Source: Bacteroidales bacterium (lineage in GTDB: Bacteria > Bacteroidota > Bacteroidia > Bacteroidales > UBA932). From it: 64,000 bases of DNA. The notes under the pieces were generated by a model that ran no database searches, had not been told where the DNA came from, and saw nothing but the letters and a program-made list of their open reading frames with translations. Position numbers and translations under genes: made by a program. This document shows positions 51,101 through 60,882 of this stretch, one piece after another. The stretch covers positions 1 to 64,000 of the forward strand of contig JAQXKS010000003.1 of the NCBI GenBank assembly GCA_029010575.1, in the 5' to 3' direction. Within the stretch, counting starts at the first letter, position 1. Each line of letters begins with the position of its first letter.

Positions 51101-51381
51101 TCTGTTCCCCCTTTTCTTTTTTCATTCAACCCTGGCAAATACCATACCTTCTCCTCACCTATCAGATTATACAAGTCGTTAGTGAAACCTATTGCTTCAT
51201 CCTTTGTAGGAAAGATTACCAGGTGAAGACCCTCAGGAATAGACGATGCCATGGCATAAGCCTTGGACGATCCAAATAATCCTTTGAGTATCAATGACTC
51301 CCCTTCATTTGCCTTATCAATCCACTTTCTTATTCTCTCTATATATTGAGTTTTCAACAATGACGTCCTATTTTTGTTCAT
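48142..51381 (-). CDS. mfd: Transcription-repair coupling factor Mfd
   Basis: [70 protein letters not shown]. Confidence 0.97.
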   Translation of the reverse strand: [1079 protein letters not shown]

Positions 51382-51687
51382 AACTTTTTAATAAAGTGTT
51401 CATTTCTTGTAAAAAACTTCTTTTTGCAGTTTGATAATCTTGTATATAGGATAACGTTTTCCAAAGAACAAAAACAAGTTTTTACAAGTTATTAAACTGT
51501 TATCAAAACGTTACTGACAACTTTTCATCAGTAATTAACAATGCAAAATTAACTCTAAATATCCGGTTTTGAAATAGATATTGGATTAATTTCAGAGTTT
51601 TCAACATTATTAACAACTCTATATATCACACAACAATTTTAATTAAGATTAAATTTAAATATTTTTGTATTTTGATTTGTTAGTAAA
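51382..51687. other. AT-rich divergent intergenic region; low-confidence replication-origin-like candidate
   Basis: TTATCAAAA, TTTTCATCA, TTTTCAACA and TTATTAACA motifs next to a strongly AT-rich segment, between divergent mfd and ruvB. Confidence 0.25.
51660..51667 (+). promoter_or_regulatory. Putative -7 box TATTTTTG upstream of ruvB
   Basis: TAnnTTTG match 20 nt before the ruvB ATG. Confidence 0.45.
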
Positions 51688-52683
51688 ATGGATTTGAGTA
51701 AAGAAAGAGATACAGATCTGGATGCCAAGATTCGTCCGCAGGAATTTGACCAGTTTTGCGGTCAAGAGAAGATTCTTGAAAATTTGAAGATCTTTGTCAA
51801 GGCTGCTCTTCTGCGCGGGGAGGCGCTTGACCATGTACTTCTATACGGTCCGCCGGGCCTTGGAAAGACAACTCTTGCGCACATAGTAGCACATGAGATG
51901 GGGGTTAACATGAAGATAACCTCCGGTCCGGTACTTGACAAGCCTGGAGATCTTGCAGGACTGCTGACCAGTCTCGAAGAGGGTGATATTCTATTCATCG
52001 ATGAGATTCACAGGCTTTCTCATGTGGTCGAAGAGTACCTTTATTCCGCAATGGAGGACTTCACGATAGATATAATGATAGACAAGGGCCCGGGAGCCCG
52101 TTCCGTTCAGCTCTCGTTGAACCATTTTACACTCATTGGAGCAACAACCAGAAGCGGTATGATTACAGCTCCTTTGAGGGCAAGGTTCGGCATTAACTCC
52201 CATCTGGAGTATTACGATGCCTCCATCCTGCTCAAGATAGTTAAACGAAGTGCGTCTATTCTGAATATCGGAATAGATGAAGAGGCGGCTTCAGAAATTG
52301 CATTGAGAAGCAGGGGAACTCCGCGAATTGCCAATGCCCTGTTGAGAAGGGTGCGTGATTTTGCGCAGGTGATGGGCTCCGGATACATCGATACTTCAAT
52401 TGCCAAGTATGCTCTTGACTCCTTGAATATAGACAAGAGAGGACTCGATGTGATAGACAACAAGATTCTCAGTACTATCATCCATAAGTTCAAAGGAGGG
52501 CCTGTAGGAGTAGGTACTATTGCTACTGCAGTAGGGGAGGATGTAGGAACTTTGGAAGAAGTATATGAACCTTTTCTTATAAAAGAAGGATTTATTCACA
52601 GAACCCCAAGAGGCAGAGAAGCTACAGAGCTGGCATACCGCCATATGGGCATTGACAAGTATAATCCTGAAACACTTTTCTAG
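51688..52683 (+). CDS. ruvB: Holliday junction branch migration helicase RuvB
   Basis: [51 protein letters not shown]. Confidence 0.98.
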   Translation: MDLSKERDTDLDAKIRPQEFDQFCGQEKILENLKIFVKAALLRGEALDHVLLYGPPGLGKTTLAHIVAHEMGVNMKITSGPVLDKPGDLAGLLTSLEEGDILFIDEIHRLSHVVEEYLYSAMEDFTIDIMIDKGPGARSVQLSLNHFTLIGATTRSGMITAPLRARFGINSHLEYYDASILLKIVKRSASILNIGIDEEAASEIALRSRGTPRIANALLRRVRDFAQVMGSGYIDTSIAKYALDSLNIDKRGLDVIDNKILSTIIHKFKGGPVGVGTIATAVGEDVGTLEEVYEPFLIKEGFIHRTPRGREATELAYRHMGIDKYNPETLF

Positions 52684-53799
52684 ATGCGTCTTCTGCTTGT
52701 TTCGGATGCCAGAAGCATCCATACCAAAAGATGGGCCCGTGCCATTTCAGATAGGGGAGTGGAGGTGATTCTATACACTCTTCACCAGCCTTCCGACGAC
52801 TATTTTAGCTCATTGGGTATAGAGGTGGTTTTCTTCGACCTGTTCAAGTATCAAAGGGAAAAAGGTACGCCTGCAGATAAGTTTATATCACATTTCAAGT
52901 GCTCTTCACATCTTAGAAAAATACTAAAGGATTATAAGATTGATATATTGCACGCACATTATGCATCAAGCTACGGATTGGTCGCTGCACTTACACATTT
53001 CAGGCCTTTCGTGCTCTCTGTATGGGGAAGTGATATATACAGTTTTCCCAATCAGTCAAAAGCAAATCTCTACTCGATAAAGTATACTCTCTGCAGTGCA
53101 GATTATCTCCTCTCGACCAGTCATTCCATGGCTGACTATATGAAAAGGTTTACTTCCAAAGATACTCTCATTACCCCTTTCGGAGTCGATACAAAACTCT
53201 TTTCTCCTTCAGAAAATAAGATAGATAATAGTTATTTTAGTATTGGTTTTGTCAAATCTTTGTCTCCTGTTTACGGAGTTGAAGATGTCATCGATGCCTT
53301 CATCCTTTTTCAGAATGAGAATCCACAGTCTAACGCAAGACTGACCATAACAGGTAAAGGGCCAGATGAGCAGAGACTTAAAGAAAAGGTGTCATCTCTT
53401 GGTCTCTCAAATAAAATAAAGTTTACAGGATTTATTCCAAATAGTGAACTTCCACAACTGTTTCGATCGTTTGATGTAGCGTTATTCATGTCTTATCGAG
53501 AGAGTTTTGGAGTGGCGGCCGTCGAGGCTATGGCATGCGCAGTTCCTGTGGTTGCTACCGCCACAGACGGCTTTTGTGAGGTAGTCAGGGATGGTTTGAC
53601 AGGAATAATAGTCCCTGTTGGTGATACCAGAGCTGCAGCTGATGCATTGAAAAGGCTCTACTCTGATCCCTCTTTGCGAAAACGTTTTGCTGCTGAGGGT
53701 AGGAGAGTGGTTGAAATGGAGTATGATTGGGATGAAAATGTAAATATAGTGATGAATCTTTATAAAAAGATAGAAGATGGACGATGGACTCAAAGATAA
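52684..53799 (+). CDS. Glycosyltransferase family 4 protein
   Basis: RLLLVSDARSIHTKRWARAISDRG; SYRESFGVAAVEAMACAVPVVATATDG. Confidence 0.92.
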   Translation: MRLLLVSDARSIHTKRWARAISDRGVEVILYTLHQPSDDYFSSLGIEVVFFDLFKYQREKGTPADKFISHFKCSSHLRKILKDYKIDILHAHYASSYGLVAALTHFRPFVLSVWGSDIYSFPNQSKANLYSIKYTLCSADYLLSTSHSMADYMKRFTSKDTLITPFGVDTKLFSPSENKIDNSYFSIGFVKSLSPVYGVEDVIDAFILFQNENPQSNARLTITGKGPDEQRLKEKVSSLGLSNKIKFTGFIPNSELPQLFRSFDVALFMSYRESFGVAAVEAMACAVPVVATATDGFCEVVRDGLTGIIVPVGDTRAAADALKRLYSDPSLRKRFAAEGRRVVEMEYDWDENVNIVMNLYKKIEDGRWTQR

Positions 53800-55252
53800 G
53801 ACTGCTAAAGGTATAAGTTGGGGATTTGTTGACAATATTGCCAATACCGGGGTTCTTGCCATCATCAATATCATACTTGCAAATATTCTATCTCCCTACG
53901 AGTTTGGTATTATAGGACTGACATCTATTTTCATAACTATTGCCCAGACTTTGGTGGATAGTGGTTTTACAGGTGCCATAACACGCAAGAAGTCTCCCAC
54001 CAGAGAGGATTTCAATACAGTCTTCTATACTAATCTTTTCTTTAGTGTTGTAATTTACCTCATTTTGTACCTGATTGCGCCATTGGTATCAAGTTATTAC
54101 GATATTCCTGAGCTATGCAGTATAATCAGGGTTCTTTCGCTCTCTGTCATTATAGGGGCGTTCTCAATAATCCAGAAGGCTGTGCTTATTATAAGGGTAG
54201 ATTTCAGAAAACAGGCCATAGTGTCAATTCTCTCATCTGTACCTGCGGGAATCATCTCTATCATCCTTGCATTGAATGGATTTGGTGTATGGAGTCTGGT
54301 TGCCTTGCAGATTCTCAGAATTCTCTTTATGACGATATTTATTACAGTTTTCACTCATTGGATTCCTTCTCTTGTATTTTCATTGAAAAGTTTCAGGGAG
54401 ATGTTTTCATTTGGTAGCAGAATTATGGCTACTGCCATTATAAATGTCATTTCTACAGAAATTTTTTCGCTTGTCATCGGAAAGACCAATGGTACATCCA
54501 CTGTAGGTCTTTATAACAGAGCTGATAAGTTCAAAGGATTGGTCACTCTGAATATAGGTCTTGTTATCCAGAGAGTTAGTTATCCGGTCCTGGCCTCCAT
54601 ATCTGATGACAGGGAGCGCCAGAAAAGGGCTTACAGAAAAATTCTCAGAACTACGGCACTCATCACATTTACCTCTCTTGCCGGTCTTTTTGCCATATCC
54701 GAGCCTTTTATTTTAGTTTTAGTGGGTAAAGAGTGGGCTGGTTCTATTTTGTATCTTAGGATACTTTCACTTTCTGCCATTGCAGTCCCTATTCAAATAT
54801 GCTGTGGTAACATTATTAATGCAAATGGAAGGTCTGACTATACTTTAAGGCTTGAGACTTACAGAACATTTCTTACTATTATTCCTATTGCAGTTTGTAT
54901 TTTCTTTGGAATCGTGCCTATGCTGTACTCGCTAATTTTCACATCAGCAATAACATTTACATTGAATTTATACTATGTAGGCAGGGTGATGGATTATCCA
55001 CCAATGAGTCAGATTAAGGATATTCTACCATTTTTGTTTTTTGCCATACTTATGTGTATACCTGTCTATTTGCTATCTTATCTACCTTTTTTATCACTTT
55101 TTGTTTTAGTTATTCAGCTTGTTTTCGGAGTTGCTCTTACAATATTGTTTTATGAAATTTTTTACAGGTGCGAAGAGTATGTCGACATAAGGGATGAAAT
55201 TGTCAGTATACTTAGAAAAATAAAGGGTACCAATGTATTGCGTAAGTCATAA
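53777..55252 (+). CDS. Polysaccharide flippase / lipopolysaccharide biosynthesis (Wzx-like) protein
   Basis: Multi-TM; TAKGISWGFVDNIANTGVLAIINIILANILSPYEFGIIGL; 23-nt overlap with the upstream glycosyltransferase. Confidence 0.9.
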   Translation: MDDGLKDKTAKGISWGFVDNIANTGVLAIINIILANILSPYEFGIIGLTSIFITIAQTLVDSGFTGAITRKKSPTREDFNTVFYTNLFFSVVIYLILYLIAPLVSSYYDIPELCSIIRVLSLSVIIGAFSIIQKAVLIIRVDFRKQAIVSILSSVPAGIISIILALNGFGVWSLVALQILRILFMTIFITVFTHWIPSLVFSLKSFREMFSFGSRIMATAIINVISTEIFSLVIGKTNGTSTVGLYNRADKFKGLVTLNIGLVIQRVSYPVLASISDDRERQKRAYRKILRTTALITFTSLAGLFAISEPFILVLVGKEWAGSILYLRILSLSAIAVPIQICCGNIINANGRSDYTLRLETYRTFLTIIPIAVCIFFGIVPMLYSLIFTSAITFTLNLYYVGRVMDYPPMSQIKDILPFLFFAILMCIPVYLLSYLPFLSLFVLVIQLVFGVALTILFYEIFYRCEEYVDIRDEIVSILRKIKGTNVLRKS

Positions 55253-55305
55253 AAAATGAGTAAAATTGCAAGAAATTTTAAAACTATTTTTTAAACACGA
55301 TATTT

Positions 55306-57252
55306 ATGGAGGAAAAACTTAATTCCAGAGTTCCGGAAGGTCCCTTGGCTGAAAAATGGACCAAACACAAAGCTGCCATAAAGGTAGTGAGTCCCGCCAA
55401 CAAAAGAAAGTTGGATATCATTGTGATTGGTACCGGTCTTGGTGGTGCTTCTGCTGCCGCTGCACTTGGAGAGCTTGGCTATAATGTTAAAATTTTCTGC
55501 ATCTCAGATTCTCCACGTAGAGCACACTCAATTGCTGCTCAGGGTGGTATTAATGCAGCAAAGAACTACAAAAACGACAACGACTCTGTCTATCGTCTCT
55601 TCTATGATACCATCAAGGGAGGTGACTACAGAAGCAGGGAGGCTAATGTGTACAGATTGGCAGAGGTGAGCAACCTGATTATAGACCAATGTGTTGCACA
55701 GGGAGTTCCTTTCGCTCGCGATTACGGTGGAACCCTTGATAACCGCTCATTCGGTGGTGCTCAGGTGAGCCGTACTTTTTATGCCCGTGGTCAAACCGGA
55801 CAGCAGCTTCTTCTTGGTGCCTATGCGTCATTGAACAGGCAGATTGCTCTTGGAACTGTCAAATCATATCCTCGTCATGAAATGTTGGATCTCGTATTGA
55901 TTGACGGACAGGCTAAAGGTATTATCGCACGAAACCTCGAAACAGGTGAAATCGAAAGACATGGAGCACATGCAGTAGTTCTGGCTTCCGGTGGATACGG
56001 TAATGTATATTTCCTCTCTACCAATGCTATGAACTCCAATGGTTCAGCAGCATGGCAGTGTTATAAGAAGGGTGCTTGGTTTGCCAACCCTTGTTTTGCT
56101 CAGATTCACCCTACCTGTATTCCTGTGCATGGTGATCAGCAGTCGAAGCTTACATTGATGTCTGAATCACTCAGAAATGACGGACGTATCTGGGTTCCTA
56201 AGAAGATGGAAGATGTAATACGCTTGAGAAAACATGAAGTAAAAGCTTCACAGATTCCTGAAGAAGATAGGGATTACTATCTCGAACGCCGTTACCCTGC
56301 ATTCGGAAACCTTGTTCCCCGTGACGTGGCTTCACGAGCAGCTAAAGAGAGATGTGATGCAGGTTTTGGTGTAAATGAGACAGGTCTTGCGGTATTCCTT
56401 GATTTCTCTACAGCTATCAAGCGTCTTGGTAAAGATAAGATTACTGAACGATACGGTAACCTCTTCCAGATGTATGAAAAGATTACTGCTGTCAATCCTT
56501 ATGAAGAACCTATGATGATCTTCCCTGCAATCCACTACACAATGGGTGGTATTTGGGTAGACTACAACCTTCAGACCACAATCCCTGGTCTTTATGCTAT
56601 TGGTGAAGCTAACTTCTCAGATCACGGTGGAAACCGTCTTGGAGCTTCTGCACTCATGCAGGGTCTGGCTGACGGATACTTTATCCTTCCATACACCATC
56701 GGAGATTACCTCTCATCAAAAATTCAGGAACCTAAGGTAGACATAAATCATCCCGCATTCGATCAGGCTGAAAAGGCTATCAAGGAAAAGATCGAAAAGC
56801 TCTTTGCAATCAATGGTAAGGAGACTGTAGATTCCATTCATAAGAGACTTGGTCATATTATGTGGGAAAATGTCGGAATGGCCAGAAATAAGAAAGGACT
56901 TGAAAAGGCCATTACAGAAATTCAGGCATTACGCAGCGAATTCTGGAAGAATGTCTATGTACCGGGCGAAAACAATGAGTTCAATCAGGAAATCGAAAAG
57001 GCTATCCGTCTTGCCGACTATCTTGAAATCGGAGAACTCATGGCTCGTGACGCTCTCAATAGAGAAGAATCTTGCGGTGGTCACTTCAGAGAAGAGATGC
57101 AGACACCTGAAGGAGAAACCAAACGTGATGACGTTAACTTCGCTTATGTAAGTGCATGGGAATATACCGGCAGCGAACAGGTTCCTTTGATGCATAAGGA
57201 AGACCTTAATTTTGAATTTGTTAAACCTTCTACACGTAATTATAAAGACTAA
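55306..57252 (+). CDS. frdA: Fumarate reductase / succinate dehydrogenase flavoprotein subunit
   Basis: [75 protein letters not shown]. Confidence 0.95.
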   Translation: MEEKLNSRVPEGPLAEKWTKHKAAIKVVSPANKRKLDIIVIGTGLGGASAAAALGELGYNVKIFCISDSPRRAHSIAAQGGINAAKNYKNDNDSVYRLFYDTIKGGDYRSREANVYRLAEVSNLIIDQCVAQGVPFARDYGGTLDNRSFGGAQVSRTFYARGQTGQQLLLGAYASLNRQIALGTVKSYPRHEMLDLVLIDGQAKGIIARNLETGEIERHGAHAVVLASGGYGNVYFLSTNAMNSNGSAAWQCYKKGAWFANPCFAQIHPTCIPVHGDQQSKLTLMSESLRNDGRIWVPKKMEDVIRLRKHEVKASQIPEEDRDYYLERRYPAFGNLVPRDVASRAAKERCDAGFGVNETGLAVFLDFSTAIKRLGKDKITERYGNLFQMYEKITAVNPYEEPMMIFPAIHYTMGGIWVDYNLQTTIPGLYAIGEANFSDHGGNRLGASALMQGLADGYFILPYTIGDYLSSKIQEPKVDINHPAFDQAEKAIKEKIEKLFAINGKETVDSIHKRLGHIMWENVGMARNKKGLEKAITEIQALRSEFWKNVYVPGENNEFNQEIEKAIRLADYLEIGELMARDALNREESCGGHFREEMQTPEGETKRDDVNFAYVSAWEYTGSEQVPLMHKEDLNFEFVKPSTRNYKD

Positions 57253-57263
57253 AGGGTATTGTT

Positions 57264-58043
57264 ATGAATTTTACACTTAAAGTTTGGCGTCAGAAAAACG
57301 CTAAAGCAAAAGGTCACTTTGAAACATATCAGGTTACCAATATATCTCCTGACACTTCTTTCCTCGAAATGCTGGATATACTCAATGACCAGCTCATCAA
57401 GGAGGGAAATGATCCTGTTGCAGTAAACAAAGGATGTCACTCTTCAGGTCCTATAGCCTTTGACCACGACTGTAGAGAAGGTATATGTGGTATGTGTTCG
57501 CTCTATATCAACGGACACCCTCATGGTCCCGATGATCAGATTACCACTTGTCAGCTCCACATGAGAAAGTTCAAAGATGGAGAAACCATCACTATTGAAC
57601 CATGGAGAAGTGCCGGTTTCCCTATTATCAAAGACCTTGTAGTTAACAGAGGTGCCTTTGACCAGATCCTTCAGGCAGGAGGTTACATCTCTGTAAATAC
57701 AGGTGCAGCTCAAGATGCAAATGCAATTCTCATTCCTAAGGACAAAGCTGAAGAGAGTATGGATGCTGCAGCATGTGTAGGATGCGGTGCTTGTGTGGCT
57801 ACATGTAAGAACGGTTCAGCAATGCTCTTCGTTGCGGCTAGAGTAAGTTCTCTTGCTCTACTTCCTCAGGGTAGGGTAGAGGCTGCCCGCAGAGCAAAGA
57901 ATATGGTGGCAAAGATGGACGAACTTGGATTTGGAGCATGCACCAATACTCAGGCTTGTCAGATGGAATGTCCTAAAGGAATTACTGTTTCTCATATTGC
58001 AAGACTCAACAGGGAGTTCCTTTGTGCAAAACTAAAAGACTAA
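57264..58043 (+). CDS. frdB: Fumarate reductase / succinate dehydrogenase iron-sulfur subunit
   Basis: [50 protein letters not shown]. Confidence 0.95.
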   Translation: MNFTLKVWRQKNAKAKGHFETYQVTNISPDTSFLEMLDILNDQLIKEGNDPVAVNKGCHSSGPIAFDHDCREGICGMCSLYINGHPHGPDDQITTCQLHMRKFKDGETITIEPWRSAGFPIIKDLVVNRGAFDQILQAGGYISVNTGAAQDANAILIPKDKAEESMDAAACVGCGACVATCKNGSAMLFVAARVSSLALLPQGRVEAARRAKNMVAKMDELGFGACTNTQACQMECPKGITVSHIARLNREFLCAKLKD

Positions 58044-58055
58044 TTTCAAACTATT

Positions 58056-58859
58056 ATGGAATTTTTCGTTACAGCTAACGGAATCCCCATACATATTTCA
58101 GTATCCGGAGAGGGGGAGAAGAAGACACTTCTCTTCCTCCACGGATATCTTGAAACCTTATATATTTGGGATGATTTCAGGTCATTGTTGCCTGCAGGAT
58201 ATAAAAGTGTGGCGATAGATTTGCCGGGACACGGTCTCTCTGGTACACATTCCCAATGCAATGATATGAAATTTTACTCAGATGTACTTGTATCTATAGC
58301 ACATAAACTTAAACTTTCCAACATCCATATAATCGGTCACTCAATGGGCGGTTATATTGGTCAGCGTGCCATCAAGGAGTATCCGGATTTGTTTGTTTCA
58401 TTGACACATTTCAATTCAAACCCATATGCCGATAATCCTGATAAGAAAAATCAGCGTCTTAAAGAAATCGAACTCGTCGAAAACGGACGTTTGGTGCAAC
58501 TAGCTCAGATTGCAATACCTAATATGTATGCCAAGCAGAACCTGCGTAAATTCGACGAAAAAATCCACGAGACAGTTGAAATGTGCGAAACACACGATCC
58601 ATTCGGTATATCATCTACAATTAGAGGACTCATGACACGAGAGGATAACGTGGAGTTTCTAAGAAGCACTTCTACTCCAATAATGTTCATATTTGGTGAC
58701 AATGATAACTACTTGCCGATGGATAGAGCAAACGAAATAGTTGCTTCATTACCAAAAGCAAAATACCATTTCATCAATGAATCAGGACATAATTCCTTTA
58801 TTGAAAAACCATCTGAGGTAATGAATGCCCTCACCATTTTCGTTGAGAGCATTCAATAG
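58056..58859 (+). CDS. Alpha/beta fold hydrolase
   Basis: LLFLHGYLETLYIWDDF; IIGHSMGGYIGQRAI; ESGHNSFIEKPSEV. Confidence 0.92.
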   Translation: MEFFVTANGIPIHISVSGEGEKKTLLFLHGYLETLYIWDDFRSLLPAGYKSVAIDLPGHGLSGTHSQCNDMKFYSDVLVSIAHKLKLSNIHIIGHSMGGYIGQRAIKEYPDLFVSLTHFNSNPYADNPDKKNQRLKEIELVENGRLVQLAQIAIPNMYAKQNLRKFDEKIHETVEMCETHDPFGISSTIRGLMTREDNVEFLRSTSTPIMFIFGDNDNYLPMDRANEIVASLPKAKYHFINESGHNSFIEKPSEVMNALTIFVESIQ

Positions 58860-58874
58860 AAATACACTCTAAAA

Positions 58875-60035
58875 TCAGTATAGAAGGTTATTGAAAGGAT
58901 ACCTTCCGCTATGTATCTCAAGAACGATATTATAAAGGTTGGTCTTGAGATTTTCTATGTTTATCTTCTCCTTAGCTGAAATGAAGATACATGGTGTACC
59001 CTTTGAAAACCACATCTTTTCGAGTCTTTCAAGCGAAATATTCTCCCTCTTCTCCACATCTATATCATATTCACTTCTCTCTACGAATTGATAAGCATCT
59101 ATCTTATTAAATACGATATATGTAGGTTTATCAAGAGCACCAATATCTTTAAGAGTCTCATTGACCACCTTGATCTGATCTTCAAAATTTGGGTGCGAAA
59201 CATCGACTACATGAAGGAGAATATCAGCCTCCCTTACCTCGTCAAGAGTACTCTTGAAAGATTCAATTAATTGTGTAGGAAGCTTTCTAATAAATCCTAC
59301 AGTATCAGACAGCAGAAAAGGTACATTCTCTATCACCACTTTTCTTACTGTGGTATCCAATGTTGCAAATAATTTGTTTTCAGCGAAAACATCGCTCTTG
59401 GAGAGAAGATTCATCATAGTACTCTTCCCTGCATTTGTGTATCCTACCAAGGCTACTCGTACCATAGAACCTCTATTTCCCCTCTGTGATGACATCTGCC
59501 TGTCTATCTTCTTAAGCTGTTCCTTAAGCAGACTAATTTTATTAAGAATAATACGGCGGTCAGTCTCTATCTGAGATTCACCAGGGCCTCTCATACCAAT
59601 ACCACCCCTCTGACGTTCAAGGTGTGTCCACATTCTGGTAAGTCTTGGAAGAAGATACTGGTATTGGGCAAGTTCAACTTGCGTTTTGGCATATGCCGTT
59701 TTCGCCCTTTGAGCGAAAATATCAAGTATAAGATTAGTTCTGTCAAGAATCCTAACTTCAAGCTCCCTCTCAAGATTTCTCAGCTGGGCAGGGGAGAGCT
59801 CATCATCGAAGACAACCAATGAAATACCATTCTCGTAAATATACTCCTTAATCTCCTCCAGTTTACCTGATCCAACATATGTACGAGAATTAGCTCTATC
59901 TAGTTTCTGTGTAAATCTGCGTACACTTTCAGCACCGGCGGTGAGCGCCAGAAATTCAAGTTCGTCAAGATATTCAGAAACAACCTTCTCATCAACACCT
60001 TGTTCAATAACCGCTACAACAACAATCTTTTCCAT
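58875..60035 (-). CDS. hflX: GTPase HflX
   Basis: MRGPGESQIETDRRII; VALVGYTNAGKSTMMNLLSKSDVFAENKLFATLDTTVRK. Confidence 0.96.
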   Translation of the reverse strand: MEKIVVVAVIEQGVDEKVVSEYLDELEFLALTAGAESVRRFTQKLDRANSRTYVGSGKLEEIKEYIYENGISLVVFDDELSPAQLRNLERELEVRILDRTNLILDIFAQRAKTAYAKTQVELAQYQYLLPRLTRMWTHLERQRGGIGMRGPGESQIETDRRIILNKISLLKEQLKKIDRQMSSQRGNRGSMVRVALVGYTNAGKSTMMNLLSKSDVFAENKLFATLDTTVRKVVIENVPFLLSDTVGFIRKLPTQLIESFKSTLDEVREADILLHVVDVSHPNFEDQIKVVNETLKDIGALDKPTYIVFNKIDAYQFVERSEYDIDVEKRENISLERLEKMWFSKGTPCIFISAKEKINIENLKTNLYNIVLEIHSGRYPFNNLLY

Positions 60036-60058
60036 CTATCTGATCTGCATAATATAAA

Positions 60059-60082
60059 AGAAGCTGACTTTCGCCAGCTTCT
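60059..60082 (-). terminator. Short intrinsic terminator downstream of tonB
   Basis: AGAAGCTG...CAGCTTCT with a minus-strand CTTTTATATT flank. Confidence 0.55.
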
Positions 60083-60104
60083 CGATTTTGAAAATACATC
60101 AATA

Positions 60105-60800
60105 TTAATTTCTCAACTGGAAGTGAACAGGGAAGTTATAAGTAACACGAACTGCTCTGTCTCTCTGTTTTCCGGGTTTCCATTTAGGTGAAGATGCAAC
60201 CACTCTGACAGCTTCCTTATCAAGTGAAGGGTCAATACCTCTGAGTACTTTAATATTGGTAATAGAACCATCTGCCTCAATGGTAAACTGCAGGGTAACC
60301 TTTCCCTGAATACCATTTTCTCTAGCGACATCAGGATAAACAAGGTTCTTTCCTACCCAACGTGAGAAAGCATTGGCATCTCCGCCCATGAATGAAGGTT
60401 TTTCTTCAACCAATGAGAAAGGAATAGCCTCTTCAACAATCTCTTCTTCGTAAACGTCAGCTACGTAGTCCATAATTTCAACACCCATGCTTGCATCATC
60501 TTCCAAACTGATGAACAAATCTGTGTCTACAACGATGTTGTCATCCACGATGTCAATCTGGTCTGAAAGGACAGGCACCTTTGGTGCTTCAGGAGGAGGA
60601 GGAGGAGCTTCAGTAGTAATAGGAACTGTTTCAACCTCAATCACTACTGCCGTTTCTTCTTCAAACACAGCCTCTTTCTTATCAGCTGTACTCCACTCGA
60701 AGGCAGTCAAAGTTATGCCTAAAGCAATAATCAAGCCTAATTCTCTGTAGAATAGCTTGGTATTCTCGATATCCGCTTTCGGAGATTTTTTAACTTCCAT
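60105..60800 (-). CDS. Energy transducer TonB
   Basis: N-terminal TM; PPPPPEAPKVPVLSDQ; C-terminal VYPDVARENGIQGKVTLQFTIEADGSITNIKVLRGIDPSLDKEAVRVV. Confidence 0.94.
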   Translation of the reverse strand: MEVKKSPKADIENTKLFYRELGLIIALGITLTAFEWSTADKKEAVFEEETAVVIEVETVPITTEAPPPPPEAPKVPVLSDQIDIVDDNIVVDTDLFISLEDDASMGVEIMDYVADVYEEEIVEEAIPFSLVEEKPSFMGGDANAFSRWVGKNLVYPDVARENGIQGKVTLQFTIEADGSITNIKVLRGIDPSLDKEAVRVVASSPKWKPGKQRDRAVRVTYNFPVHFQLRN

Positions 60801-60824
60801 TTCGTTTAGTTCTTAATTTTGTTT

Positions 60825-60832
60825 CAAAAGTA
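60825..60832 (-). promoter_or_regulatory. Putative -7 box TACTTTTG upstream of tonB
   Basis: CAAAAGTA on the plus strand. Confidence 0.4.
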
Positions 60833-60882
60833 GTCAATATTTTTCAAAGTAACGATAAATCGTAACAAAAATATTGATTTTT

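Noticed and set aside
52684-55252. Large capsule or exopolysaccharide gene cluster
   Set aside because: Only one glycosyltransferase and one flippase are present, flanked by ruvB and frdA, which is too few to call a polysaccharide locus.
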